In this document: piece by piece, positions 7,020 to 15,463 of the stretch
Numbering within the stretch: position 1 is the first letter of the stretch
Layout of the letters: the number at the start of each line of letters is the position of its first letter
DNA from: Phascolarctobacterium_A sp034086985
GTDB lineage: Bacteria; Bacillota; Negativicutes; Acidaminococcales; Acidaminococcaceae
Length of the DNA stretch: 33,904 nucleotides
NCBI GenBank assembly: GCA_034086985.1
Contig: JAXDZG010000006.1
Coordinates: 1 to 33,904, forward strand
Direction: 5' to 3'
Notes under the pieces: generated by a model
What the model was told of the DNA's origin: nothing
The model's database searches: none
Seen by the model: only the letters and a program-made list of their open reading frames with translations
Position numbers and translations under genes: made by a program

Positions 7020-8054
7020 TTACAGCTCCTTGATCATGGCAATCAGCTTGTCCACTTGGGCATCGTCGGTGGCCCAGCTGGTGCAGATACGCACGCTGTA
7101 ATTGCCATCGGGCAGATAGGCGATGTGGCTCAGAGCAAACTCTTCGCTGAGCTTAGCAAATTGCTCCGGTGTCATGATGACAAATTGTTGGTTGGTGGGG
7201 GAGTCGGTGACGAATTTAAAACCGCAGTCCAGCAGTGCTTGCTTGATTTTCAGGGCCTGCTCCGTGCCCTTGGCACAGATTTTGGTATATAAATCGTCCG
7301 TAAAGGCAGCGCCGAATTGCACGCCTAACAGGCGGCCCTTGGCCATAATAGCACCGCATTGCTTTGCGATGGTGCGGAAGTCCGGCTTAATCTCATCGTT
7401 CATAATAACTACTGCTTCACCGAAGAGCAGACCGCATTTGGTGCCGCCGATGTAGAAAACGTCGCAGTTGGCAGCTAAATCGGCGGGAGTCATATCATTG
7501 TCAGGAGCGCCTAAAACATAGCCTAAGCGAGCGCCGTCCACGAAAAGGTAGAGGCCCGCCTCCTTGCATACGGAGTATAAATCCTGCAGCTCTTTTTTGC
7601 TATACATGCTGCCGATTTCCGTGGGCTGGGAAATATAGACCATTTTGGGCTGAGCCCAATGCTCACGGCTGGGGTCGGTGTCGTATTTAATCCATTCGGC
7701 CTTGATTTGTTCGGCGGTGAGCTTGCCGTCCTCACTGGGCAGGGGCAATACGCGATGGCCTACATGCTCGATAGCACCGGCCTCGTGGGTGTTGATGTGG
7801 CTGGGGACAGCGCCAAAAACAGCCTGATGAGGACGCAGAGCGGCGCAAATGACGGTTAAATTGGTTTGGGTACCGCCTACGAGGAAATGCACGTCGGCGT
7901 TGGGGCAGTTAAAATATTCTTTAATCTTGGCACGCGCCTCGTCGCAGTAGGGGTCTAGGCCGTAGCCATCGGTTTGGTCCATATTGGTCGCTGCCAGTCG
8001 CTCTAAAATGGCGGGATGGCAGCCCTCGGTGTAGTCGCTATTGAAACGATACAT
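7020..8054 (-). CDS. ltaE: Low-specificity L-threonine aldolase (beta-eliminating lyase family)
   Basis: PLP enzyme of 344 aa, full length for the family, that splits L-threonine or L-allo-threonine into glycine and acetaldehyde. The PLP lysine is Lys206 in YIGGTKCG; FVDGARLG (Asp173) contacts the PLP ring, and NTHEAGA (His90) stacks on it. The first residues (YRFNSDYTEGCHP) also match. On the minus strand GAGAGGTG lies just upstream of the ATG. The gene follows the dedA-like gene on the same strand with a 99-bp gap containing a 10-bp inverted repeat, and is closed by its own terminator. A related amino-acid lyase specificity cannot be excluded, but the threonine aldolase assignment is the most likely. 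Confidence 0.85.
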   Translation of the reverse strand: MYRFNSDYTEGCHPAILERLAATNMDQTDGYGLDPYCDEARAKIKEYFNCPNADVHFLVGGTQTNLTVICAALRPHQAVFGAVPSHINTHEAGAIEHVGHRVLPLPSEDGKLTAEQIKAEWIKYDTDPSREHWAQPKMVYISQPTEIGSMYSKKELQDLYSVCKEAGLYLFVDGARLGYVLGAPDNDMTPADLAANCDVFYIGGTKCGLLFGEAVVIMNDEIKPDFRTIAKQCGAIMAKGRLLGVQFGAAFTDDLYTKICAKGTEQALKIKQALLDCGFKFVTDSPTNQQFVIMTPEQFAKLSEEFALSHIAYLPDGNYSVRICTSWATDDAQVDKLIAMIKEL

Positions 8055-8085
8055 ATCAAAACACCTCTCATTTTTATAATTAGTT

Positions 8086-8139
8086 GCCTAAGCTGCTTTG
8101 TCAGCACATGCTGTCTCTAAATTATTATTCAGCTTAGGC
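8086..8139 (-). other. Inverted repeat between dedA-like and ltaE genes
   Basis: GCCTAAGCTG (8086-8095) is perfectly repeated in reverse at 8130-8139 around a 34-nt loop that contains a small GACAGC/GCTGTC-type hairpin. Read on the minus strand it is followed by an A/T-rich but not T-only stretch. It may be a weak terminator or attenuator. Confidence 0.35.
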
Positions 8140-8153
8140 TGTTTAGAAAAAGC

Positions 8154-8804
8154 TTACTCCTTGTGCAAGAGCTTTTTGCCAACCAGCTCCCACAGCACGG
8201 GCAGCACGGAGAAAATAACGATGCCCAGGGTAACCAGGGTAAAGTTTTGCTTGATTACGGGGATATTGCCAAAGAAATAGCCACCGCCTACGAAAAGAGT
8301 TACCCAAACCACAGCGCCGATAACATTGTAATGAGCGAAGGTCAGGTAGTGCATCTTGCCCACGCCGGCTACGAAGGGAGCGAAGGTACGCACGATGGGC
8401 ACGAAGCGGGCCAAGAAGATGGCCTTGTGACCATGCTTAGCATAGAAGGCGCTGGCCTTGTCCACATGCTCCTTTTTAATAAGGCTGTGCTTGGCGTTGA
8501 TCATGGCTAGCCCTAGCTTTTCTCCAATCATATAGTTGCAGGCATCACCTAAAATGGACGATACAAGGAAAATCACGGTGATTATTTTAATGTCCATGCC
8601 CTCGGGTGCAGTAGCTGCCAAGGCACCGCAGGCAAAGAGCAGGGAGTCGCCGGGCAGGAAGGGGGTAACAACCAGGCCCGTTTCACAGAATACTACCAAA
8701 AAGAGGATGGCATAAATAAAATGACCATAGGCCGCCATGATTTCCGGCAGATGCTTGTCCAGGTGTAAAATAATGTCGATAAAATAGAGTGCGTACTGTT
8801 CCAT
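8154..8804 (-). CDS. DedA family membrane protein
   Basis: Inner-membrane protein of 216 aa with about five hydrophobic segments, full length for the DedA (SNARE-associated, VTT) family. Signature residues are present: FCETGLVVTPFLPGDSLL (Glu41, Asp53), GDACNYMIGEKLG (Asp87), and RFVPIVRTFAPFVAGVGKM with arginines 133 and 139 needed in family members. Bacterial DedA proteins help flip or recycle lipid carriers such as undecaprenyl phosphate or phosphatidylethanolamine and support proton-motive-force homeostasis; which applies here is unknown. AAAGGAG precedes the ATG on the minus strand. It is the first gene of a minus-strand pair with ltaE and is divergent from the methionine aminopeptidase gene. 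Confidence 0.9.
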   Translation of the reverse strand: MEQYALYFIDIILHLDKHLPEIMAAYGHFIYAILFLVVFCETGLVVTPFLPGDSLLFACGALAATAPEGMDIKIITVIFLVSSILGDACNYMIGEKLGLAMINAKHSLIKKEHVDKASAFYAKHGHKAIFLARFVPIVRTFAPFVAGVGKMHYLTFAHYNVIGAVVWVTLFVGGGYFFGNIPVIKQNFTLVTLGIVIFSVLPVLWELVGKKLLHKE

Positions 8805-8946
8805 TGCTTCAACCTTTCTCCTTTAAAATGTTTGCATAAAAATGAACGCGTTAAGCCTACTCGTGATGAGCAGGAGTAGATTTAGTAATACATGAAGATA
8901 TTTTAACAGAAAAACCGAACTTTGTCATAATATTTTCCACAAAAAA

Positions 8947-8975
8947 TGTGAAATTCCCCTTAAATGTGGTACAAT
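8947..8975 (+). promoter_or_regulatory. Extended -10 promoter of the map gene
   Basis: TGGTACAAT at 8967-8975 forms a TG-N-TACAAT extended -10; the -35 region is poor. It lies about 50 bp upstream of the ATG in the 221-bp divergent region. Confidence 0.5.
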
Positions 8976-9025
8976 AGAAGATATTAAAAGATTATTGTTA
9001 GTTTTTCTAGCTAAGGAGATATTAC

Positions 9026-9892
9026 ATGGAAGAAAAAAATTCTTTGTGCTGGTGTGGCAGCGGCAAAGCATATGCCTCTTGTCACCAAATGATTGATGCG
9101 AAAATTGAATTATTGCGCTCCCAAGGCAAGGAAGTGCCGGACCGCTGCATGATTAAAACCCCTGAGCAAATCGCGGGCATTCGCGAGGCCTGCAAAATCA
9201 ACACCGGCGTGTTGGATGAGGTTGCCAAGTATATTAAGGCGGGCATGACCACGGAGCAAATCAATACCATTGTTTATGATTATACTATTGCCCACGGAGC
9301 AACTCCTGCTCCCTTAGGCTTTATGGGCTTTCCTAAGAGCGTGTGCACCTCTATTAACGACCAGGTGTGCCACGGCATTCCCAGCGAGCACGACGTTTTG
9401 AAAAGTGGCGACATCGTCAATGTGGACGTGTCCACCATTTATAAGGGCTATTATGCGGATGCTTCCCGTATGTTCATGATTGGCAAGGTGCGCAAGCCGG
9501 CCAGCGATTTAGTGGCTATCACTAAGCAGTGCCTCTTGAAGGGTATTGAGGCTGCTCAGCCCTGGGGCTATATCGGCGATATAGGCGCAGCCGTTTCTCA
9601 GCTGGCCCGCAAGCATGGCTATAGCGTGGTAACTGAGTTTGGCGGCCACGGCGTGGGCATTGATTTCCACGAGGATCCCTTCATCTGCCATGTGGGCAAG
9701 CGCAAAACCGGCATGGTGCTGGTGCCTGGTATGATCTTTACCATTGAGCCCATGATTAATATGGGACGCAAGGATGTGTTTGTGGATGCGGCCAATGATT
9801 GGACAGTTTATACCGATGACGGCAGCTTGTCCGCTCAATGGGAGCATACCATTCTAATCACTGAGAATGGCCCCGAAATCCTGACCTATTAA
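9026..9892 (+). CDS. map: Methionine aminopeptidase type I with SEC-C zinc motif
   Basis: Cytoplasmic enzyme of 288 aa that removes the initiator Met from new proteins. Residues 8-20 (CWCGSGKAYASCH) form a SEC-C zinc-binding motif, an N-terminal addition found in a subset of type I enzymes, which may help ribosome or substrate contact. The di-metal ligands are visible as Asp134 (VDVS), Asp145 (YYADASR), His208 (GGHGVG), Glu241 (TIEPM) and Glu273 (QWEHT); His116 (CHGIP) is the substrate histidine. TAAGGAGAT lies before the ATG. The next gene starts 60 bp later and may be co-transcribed. Confidence 0.95.
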   Translation: MEEKNSLCWCGSGKAYASCHQMIDAKIELLRSQGKEVPDRCMIKTPEQIAGIREACKINTGVLDEVAKYIKAGMTTEQINTIVYDYTIAHGATPAPLGFMGFPKSVCTSINDQVCHGIPSEHDVLKSGDIVNVDVSTIYKGYYADASRMFMIGKVRKPASDLVAITKQCLLKGIEAAQPWGYIGDIGAAVSQLARKHGYSVVTEFGGHGVGIDFHEDPFICHVGKRKTGMVLVPGMIFTIEPMINMGRKDVFVDAANDWTVYTDDGSLSAQWEHTILITENGPEILTY

Positions 9893-9952
9893 TAACGCTG
9901 GTTGAGGCGTTATGTGGTATATATGAAAATATTTTAAGGAGGGTGTATTGCA

Positions 9953-11329
9953 ATGAGTTTTCTCGAGTCTTTCTTCAAGCTGAAGGAGCATCACACCGAC
10001 GTTAAGACTGAGCTTATCGCCGGTATTACTACCTTCATGACCATGGCCTATATTTTGGCCGTTAACCCCGGTATTTTAAGTGCCTCCGGCATGGATGCTG
10101 GTGCTGTGTTCACTGCCACTGCCTTGGGCGCTGCCATCGGTACGCTGTTGATGGCTTTCTTGAGTAATTATCCCTTTGCTCTGGCTCCTGGTATGGGCTT
10201 GAATGCTTTCTTTGCCTTCACCGTGTGCGGTGCTATGGGCTACTCCTGGAATGTTGCTTTGGCTGCCGTATTTGTGGAAGGTATTATCTTCATCATTCTG
10301 TCCTTGACGAAGGTGCGCGAGGCCCTTTTCGATTGCATTCCCATGTCCTTGAAATTTGGCGTTACCGGCGGCATTGGCCTCTTTATCGCCTTCATTGGCC
10401 TGCAAAGTGCGAAAATCGTTGTGGATGGTCCTTGCTTGGTAGGTCTGTACAATTTCCGCGCTTCCTTGGCGGACGGTACCTTCCATTCAACCGGTATTGG
10501 TGCTTTCTTAGCCCTTTTAGGCATTTTGATTACTGCGGCTTTCTTGGCTAAAAAGGTGCCCGGCGGCATTTTGTTAGGTATTTTGGTAACCTGGGGCTTG
10601 GGCATTATCTGCGAGCTGACTGGCTTTTATGTTCCCAATCCCAAGCTGGGCGCTTTCTCCTTATTGCCTAATTTCTCCAATGGTATTTCTATTCCTAGCC
10701 TAGCACCGACCTTGATGCAGCTGGATTTCAGTGCTATTGCTACCTTTAATTTTATCACCATCATGGTAGCTTTCATGTTCGTGGATTTGTTTGATACTCT
10801 GGGAACCTTGATTGGTGTGGCCTCCAAGGCTGATATGCTGGATGAAAATGGCAAGCTGCCGAAAATCCAAAACGCTTTCTTGGCTGACTCCACCGCTACC
10901 GCCATTGGCGCCTGCTTGGGTACCTCCACTGTTACCACCTTCGTTGAATCCAGCGCCGGTGTTGCAGCAGGCGGTCGTACCGGCCTGACCTCTCTGACTG
11001 TAGCTGTGCTCTTCCTTTTGAGCCTGTTCCTGTCCCCGATTTTTCTGGCTATTCCGGCCTTCGCTACCGCTCCGGCCCTTATCGTAGTAGGCTTCATGAT
11101 GCTCAGCGGTATTGTGAAGATTGATTGGGATGATTATACTGAGGCTGTACCGGCCTTTATCGCTACCATCGCTATGCCCTTCATGTATTCCATTTCTGAA
11201 GGTATCGCCATGGGCGTTATTTCCTACGTAGTGCTGAATTTACTCACCGGCAAGCTGAAGGAAAAGAAGGTTAGTGCTTTGGTATGTGTGCTGGCTGTAA
11301 TCTTTATTTTGAAATACATCTTTATGTAA
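9953..11329 (+). CDS. NCS2 family purine permease (AzgA/PbuG-like)
   Basis: Inner-membrane nucleobase:cation symporter of 458 aa with 12-14 hydrophobic segments. Family signatures include GITTFMTMAYILAVNPGILS (residues 24-43), MGLNAFFAF (81-89) and FVDLFDTLGTLIG (about 276-288), which mark the AzgA-like branch that carries adenine, guanine and hypoxanthine. AAGGAGGG precedes the ATG. The adenine deaminase gene starts 19 bp after its stop, so uptake and deamination of adenine are coupled on one transcript. The exact substrate is inferred from this neighbour. No purine riboswitch was seen in the 60 bp upstream. Confidence 0.9.
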   Translation: MSFLESFFKLKEHHTDVKTELIAGITTFMTMAYILAVNPGILSASGMDAGAVFTATALGAAIGTLLMAFLSNYPFALAPGMGLNAFFAFTVCGAMGYSWNVALAAVFVEGIIFIILSLTKVREALFDCIPMSLKFGVTGGIGLFIAFIGLQSAKIVVDGPCLVGLYNFRASLADGTFHSTGIGAFLALLGILITAAFLAKKVPGGILLGILVTWGLGIICELTGFYVPNPKLGAFSLLPNFSNGISIPSLAPTLMQLDFSAIATFNFITIMVAFMFVDLFDTLGTLIGVASKADMLDENGKLPKIQNAFLADSTATAIGACLGTSTVTTFVESSAGVAAGGRTGLTSLTVAVLFLLSLFLSPIFLAIPAFATAPALIVVGFMMLSGIVKIDWDDYTEAVPAFIATIAMPFMYSISEGIAMGVISYVVLNLLTGKLKEKKVSALVCVLAVIFILKYIFM

Positions 11330-11348
11330 GCTTAATGAGGTACTAAAA

Positions 11349-13061
11349 ATGAACGACCGTATCAGAGCGGTCGCACTTGGCAACGACCCTGCTGATCTGC
11401 TCTTACAGAACGGCAGGGTTGTTGACGTGTTGACCGAAACAATTTATGAAGCCGATGTGGCCATTGCCGATGGCAAAATCGCTGCTATCGGTCCTCGCGG
11501 CACCTATAGCGAGGCTAAGCAAATTATCGATTTGCAGGGAGCATATATTGCCCCAGGTCTAGTAAATGCTCACTGCCATGTGGAAAGCAGCATGGCAGCT
11601 CCGGAAAGCTATGTGCGTGAGGAGCTGCGCTGGGGCACCACTACGCTTATTACGGACCCCCACGAGATTGCCAATGTGGCCGGGGCCGAGGGTATTCGCT
11701 ATATGCTGCGTGCCGGAGGCCAGATGCCTATCAATTATTATGTGGAGCTGCCCAGCTGCGTGCCTGCCACTCCCTTTGAGCACGCCGGCTGCGTCATGGA
11801 CGCAGCGGCTATGGCGGAGGTCATGCACGACAAGGGCGTGCTGGGCATGGGCGAGATGATGAATGTGCCCGGAGTGCTTTATAATGACGCTGAGGTACAC
11901 AAGAAGCTGGACTTGTTTCACGCCGAAAATCGCGTGGTCGACGGCCACGCACCCATGGTTAAGGGCAAGGAGCTGCAGGCTTATGTGGCTAGCGGCATCG
12001 ATACGGACCACGAGTCCATGAATTGGGAGGAAGCTCTCGAAAAGCTGCGTGCAGGCTTAGCTGTATTGGTGCGGCAGGGCAGCGCCTGCCGCAATCTGGA
12101 GCCCATTTTAAAGGGAGTACTGGCTAGTGGCATCGACGTGCAAAATCTGGCATTTTGCACCGATGATAAGCATTTGTCGGACATGCACAAGGAGGGCACC
12201 ATTCGCTATTGCGTAAAGCTGGCGGTGGAGCTAGGGATGAGCCCGGCGCGAGCATTAAGGATTGCGAGCATCAACGGGGCGAAGCTTTTTGGGCTGCGTC
12301 ATGTGGGCGCGGTAGCGCCGGGGTATGACGCTGATATTGTTGTATTTAACAATCTGCAGGATTTGGAGCCCCTGCGTGTATTCTGGCACGGGCGTGACGC
12401 CTGGGCGGAGGCTGACAAAGTCGTGCCTGTGCAGCCAGCGGCCAGCCTGCAGGGCAGTGTGCGTCCTGCGGCCTTCAGCGAGGAAACCTTTGCTGTGAGC
12501 CATTTTAAGGCGGGCAAGGAGTATCCTGTGATTTGCATGCTGCCCGGCGAAGTGTATACGGAGCGTGAGAGCATTATGGGCGAGGCTGTAGCTGCGGCTG
12601 TGGCTGCTGGTGAGCTCTATCTGATTGCTGTTTTGGAACGCCATCATGGCACTGGCAATGTGGGCTTGGGCCTACTGAGAGGCTACGGCCTGCAGTGTGG
12701 CGCGGCAGCGACTACGGTGGCTCATGATTCCCATAATTTGATTGTGATTGGCACGAATGCGGCGGATATGGTGGTGGCTGCCAATGAGCTGGTGCGCGTG
12801 CAAGGTGGGTACACCTTGGTGCGCGAGGGCCAGGTTGTGGGCACGGTGCCACTCAATATTTGTGGGTTGATGAGCAGTGCGCCTACGGAGGATTTGATTA
12901 TGAGCCTCGATGAAATCGCGGCGTTGGCCCACGCACAGGGCGTACCAGACAATATTGACCCGTTCATTAGTCTAAGCTTTATGGCCTTGCCAGTAATTCC
13001 GAGACTAAAGATTACCGATATGGGTATGTTCGACGTAGATAAATTTCAATTTGTTAAATAA
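11349..13061 (+). CDS. ade: Adenine deaminase
   Basis: Amidohydrolase of 570 aa, full length for the Ade family, that converts adenine to hypoxanthine and ammonia. The metal-binding NAHCHVESSM (His75, His77), the region DPHEIANVAG (about 103-112), and CTDDKHLSDM in the second half are characteristic. The C-terminal part contains GNVGLGLLRGYGL and the VAHDSHN motif of this family. It lies directly behind the NCS2 permease and makes purine salvage or purine nitrogen use the likely role. The upstream spacer carries only a weak ribosome binding site (GAGGT), consistent with translational coupling. A dispersed repeat begins 4 bp after its stop. Confidence 0.95.
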   Translation: MNDRIRAVALGNDPADLLLQNGRVVDVLTETIYEADVAIADGKIAAIGPRGTYSEAKQIIDLQGAYIAPGLVNAHCHVESSMAAPESYVREELRWGTTTLITDPHEIANVAGAEGIRYMLRAGGQMPINYYVELPSCVPATPFEHAGCVMDAAAMAEVMHDKGVLGMGEMMNVPGVLYNDAEVHKKLDLFHAENRVVDGHAPMVKGKELQAYVASGIDTDHESMNWEEALEKLRAGLAVLVRQGSACRNLEPILKGVLASGIDVQNLAFCTDDKHLSDMHKEGTIRYCVKLAVELGMSPARALRIASINGAKLFGLRHVGAVAPGYDADIVVFNNLQDLEPLRVFWHGRDAWAEADKVVPVQPAASLQGSVRPAAFSEETFAVSHFKAGKEYPVICMLPGEVYTERESIMGEAVAAAVAAGELYLIAVLERHHGTGNVGLGLLRGYGLQCGAAATTVAHDSHNLIVIGTNAADMVVAANELVRVQGGYTLVREGQVVGTVPLNICGLMSSAPTEDLIMSLDEIAALAHAQGVPDNIDPFISLSFMALPVIPRLKITDMGMFDVDKFQFVK

Positions 13062-13064
13062 AGA

Positions 13065-13261
13065 GTGAAATTCGTAATAAGTAAGCATCATTCTCGCGGT
13101 AATTTTCTTAACGCAAATTTCGTGGGGTTCAATTGGCCTCTGCGGGGTACTATTTGTCTCGCAGAATGATATATGTTTTCGAACCCTTGAGGCCATTGTA
13201 CCAAGCCACTCATTTGCTAAAAATCACAGCTCGCCTGCTGCTTACATATTACTCAATTCAC
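13065..13261 (+). repeat. Dispersed palindromic element, copy A (short form)
   Basis: This 197-bp element has inverted ends: GTAATAAGTAAGCA at 13074-13087 against TGCTTACATATTAC at 13239-13252, extending less perfectly to GTGAA/TTCAC. Inside, GCAAAT (13113-13118) pairs with ATTTGC and GGCCTC with GAGGCC, so the whole element can fold into one long interrupted hairpin. The core from GTGGGGTTCAATTGGCCTC to GCCACTCATTTGC is nearly identical in the other four copies. It lacks the internal module found in copies C, D and E. It sits between ade and the DUF815 gene. Confidence 0.9.
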
Positions 13262-13290
13262 TGATTAATGTATTATGGAGATTTTTTTGG

Positions 13291-14601
13291 ATGAATAAGC
13301 TTGTTTCAAAATTAATCGTTTACCGCAATCTGCCGGATGATAATATCTTAATGCCGCTGGCCGAGGTGTGTGCCGAGGTGGCGAGCGGTAGCTATGAAAA
13401 GGAGGCAATTATTGGGAAGGTTTATGACCAGATCCATAAGCTGCTGGACATTGCCACTGTGTATGGCTTTAATAAGAATTTATGGCATAATTATTTAACT
13501 TATCTTTTAGTTAGCGTGGAGACACCCTTTGCCATTACCTGCGAGAAGGAGGGCGCCTGTGAGGGCAGTGTTAATGCGCTGGCTCTCAATGATTTTGCTA
13601 TTTTTAAGGCGCTTTTTGACTATGATTTTACTGCTTTGGAAAAAGCGTTAGGCATTAATTGCTTTGACATTATCACCAATTATCAGGCTGTGGCCAAGAA
13701 GGAAACACGCTTTAACAAGAATATCAGCGAAAAGGTGCAGGGGCTCAGCGAGAAGTTGGAGCAGGCTGCTACGGCCGAGGATTTTTATAGGCTGGTAACT
13801 GATTTTTACAAGGCTTATGGCGTGGGCAAGCTGGGCCTCAATAAGGCCTTTCGCATTGACCATAAGGGCAGCGAGGTGGAGCTGGTGCCCATTTCTAATA
13901 CCGAGCTCATTACCTTTGATGATTTGATTGGCTATGAGCGTCAAAAGCAAGCCCTGCGGGAGAATACGGAGGCCTTTGTGGAAGGGCGTCCTGCCAATAA
14001 TGTGCTGCTCTTTGGCGATAGTGGTACCGGCAAATCCAGCAGCATTAAGGCTTTGATTAACCAATATTACGATCAAGGTCTGCGCATGATCGAGATTTAT
14101 AAGCATCAATTCCAGGATTTGTCCGCCATTATTGCCCAAATCAAGAGCCGCAATTATCGCTTTGTCATCTACATGGATGACCTTTCCTTTGAGGAATTTG
14201 AGACAGAGTATAAATATCTAAAGGCCATTATCGAGGGTGGTCTTGAGGTGCGCCCAAGCAATATTTTGATTTATGCTACTAGCAATCGTCGTCATTTGAT
14301 TAACGAGACCTGGAAGGATCGCAATGATGTGACTCACAATGAGGGTATCTATAAGTCCGACACCATGCAGGAGAAGCTGAGTCTGGTGAACCGCTTTGGC
14401 TGCACTATTTACTATGGTCAGCCCGACCAAAAGGAATTCTACAATATTGTAGTGGAGCTGGCTCATAAGGCTGGGCTTACCTTAAGCGATGAGGAGCTTT
14501 GCGCTGAAGCCAAAAAGTTCGAGCTTCATCATGGTGGTATTTCCGGACGCACGGCGCAGCAGTTTATCAATTATATGCTGGGTGTGCGGACAGAAAAGTA
14601 A
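13291..14601 (+). CDS. DUF815 family AAA-type ATPase
   Basis: A 436-aa cytoplasmic protein. The first roughly 200 residues are helical and lack known motifs; the C-terminal half is an AAA-like ATPase of the DUF815 family with Walker A FGDSGTGKSSS (242-250) and Walker B FVIYMDDLSFE (291-301), followed by a sensor-like IYATSNRRHLINE. Members are often annotated simply as ATP-binding protein and the cellular role is not established. GGAG lies about 12 bp before the ATG. The gene stands alone between a dispersed repeat and a secreted-protein gene. Confidence 0.88.
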   Translation: MNKLVSKLIVYRNLPDDNILMPLAEVCAEVASGSYEKEAIIGKVYDQIHKLLDIATVYGFNKNLWHNYLTYLLVSVETPFAITCEKEGACEGSVNALALNDFAIFKALFDYDFTALEKALGINCFDIITNYQAVAKKETRFNKNISEKVQGLSEKLEQAATAEDFYRLVTDFYKAYGVGKLGLNKAFRIDHKGSEVELVPISNTELITFDDLIGYERQKQALRENTEAFVEGRPANNVLLFGDSGTGKSSSIKALINQYYDQGLRMIEIYKHQFQDLSAIIAQIKSRNYRFVIYMDDLSFEEFETEYKYLKAIIEGGLEVRPSNILIYATSNRRHLINETWKDRNDVTHNEGIYKSDTMQEKLSLVNRFGCTIYYGQPDQKEFYNIVVELAHKAGLTLSDEELCAEAKKFELHHGGISGRTAQQFINYMLGVRTEK

Positions 14602-14642
14602 TGTAAAAAATTGCCCGGACACTATTCAATTCACAAGCTTTA

Positions 14643-14651
14643 TGTTAGAAT
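14643..14651 (+). promoter_or_regulatory. Extended -10 promoter of the secreted-protein gene
   Basis: TGTTAGAAT is a TG-N-TAGAAT extended -10 about 40 bp upstream of the ATG at 14691. The -35 is not obvious. Confidence 0.45.
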
Positions 14652-14690
14652 ATATTTATCTTTGATTTGTAAATGAGGAGGATTTATCCA

Positions 14691-15239
14691 ATGAAGAAAG
14701 TATTACGTTATCTTTTGATGACTGTTTTGGTAGTGTGCTGCTCCATTCCTTGCCTGAATGCTGCTGAGGCTGCTACTGTGGCTCTGCTGCCCTTGATTAA
14801 TAATGTGGGAGGGGACGAGCTGGCTAACAAGGTATATTATAATAATGCTATTAAGGCCTTGAAATCTCAGCCTGGCTTTGTGGTTATCGAAAACAACAAA
14901 CTTAATGAAGCTATTGATAACTCCAAGTATGCTGAGGCCGGCATGAGCCAAGGCGTTTTAGCTAAAATTGCTAAGGAAGGCGATGTGGATATCGTTTTCG
15001 TAATGCAGCTGGATAAGCTCAGCAAAAAGCCTATGAATCGTGTGGGTGAGCGCATGGTGAAGCTGGATATGCTGGGTAAGGCAGCAGCCTACAACCGTTT
15101 GAATGGCGTTTACTATACCCATAATATGCGTGGTGATAAGGAAATCGACGAAACCCTGACCTCTCGTTGGGATTGGGTGCACGAAGAGTTTGGTCGCGCT
15201 GTGCGCATAGAGATTAACCGCGCTCTGCGTGCTAAATAA
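14691..15239 (+). CDS. Secreted protein of unknown function
   Basis: A 182-aa exported protein. Residues 1 to about 28 (MKKVLRYLLMTVLVV start) are a signal peptide with a likely cut after AAEA; no lipobox is present. The mature part begins ATVALLPLINNVGGDELANK and continues with an alpha/beta pattern (KSQPGFVVIENNKLNEAI). This resembles the periplasmic nucleotide-binding-like fold of CsgG/TolB-N/LpoB-type proteins, where a strand of the form VALLP is followed by a search for low-abundance partners; the family is not certain. The start at 14691 is chosen because GAGGAGG (14676-14682) lies just before it; an in-frame ATG at 14673 overlaps that site. It is monocistronic, with its own promoter and terminator. 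Confidence 0.75.
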   Translation: MKKVLRYLLMTVLVVCCSIPCLNAAEAATVALLPLINNVGGDELANKVYYNNAIKALKSQPGFVVIENNKLNEAIDNSKYAEAGMSQGVLAKIAKEGDVDIVFVMQLDKLSKKPMNRVGERMVKLDMLGKAAAYNRLNGVYYTHNMRGDKEIDETLTSRWDWVHEEFGRAVRIEINRALRAK

Positions 15240-15280
15240 GCTTAGACCAGAAGCTTAAATTTACGGAAAGAATAATAGGA

Positions 15281-15313
15281 AGAGACTATCCGCAAGGGTG
15301 GTCTCTTTTTTTT
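15281..15313 (+). terminator. Terminator after the secreted-protein gene
   Basis: Stem AGAGACTATCC / GGGTGGTCTCT (two G-U pairs) with a GCAA tetraloop, followed by a run of seven to eight T. Confidence 0.9.
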
Positions 15314-15397
15314 GCGCAGAAAGAAGCCATAAGTACATTTATCCCTTAGGAAGATATGCACTTTACAGAAAAGCAGGCTAATCAGAGGGGAGGAATG

Positions 15398-15427
15398 TTT
15401 CGAAAGAGGATAAAATTATGCTATAAT
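15398..15427 (+). promoter_or_regulatory. Promoter of the AGCS symporter gene
   Basis: TGCTATAAT at 15419-15427 is a perfect extended -10; TTTCGA at 15398-15403 is a poor -35 at 18 bp. Confidence 0.6.
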
Positions 15428-15463
15428 AATAAGTAAGAATTAAAATTTTGGGGAGGTTTTTTG

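Noticed and set aside
8856..8879. CTACTC/GAGTAG hairpin in the divergent region between the dedA-like and map genes
   Set aside because: The stem is short, there is no T run, and it cannot be tied to a promoter or operator with any confidence.
13065..13261. Dispersed repeats as rho-independent terminators or as tRNA-derived elements
   Set aside because: The arms are not followed by a T run, and two copies lie after a proper terminator. The GGTTCGAA-like piece is not within a cloverleaf that I can fold.
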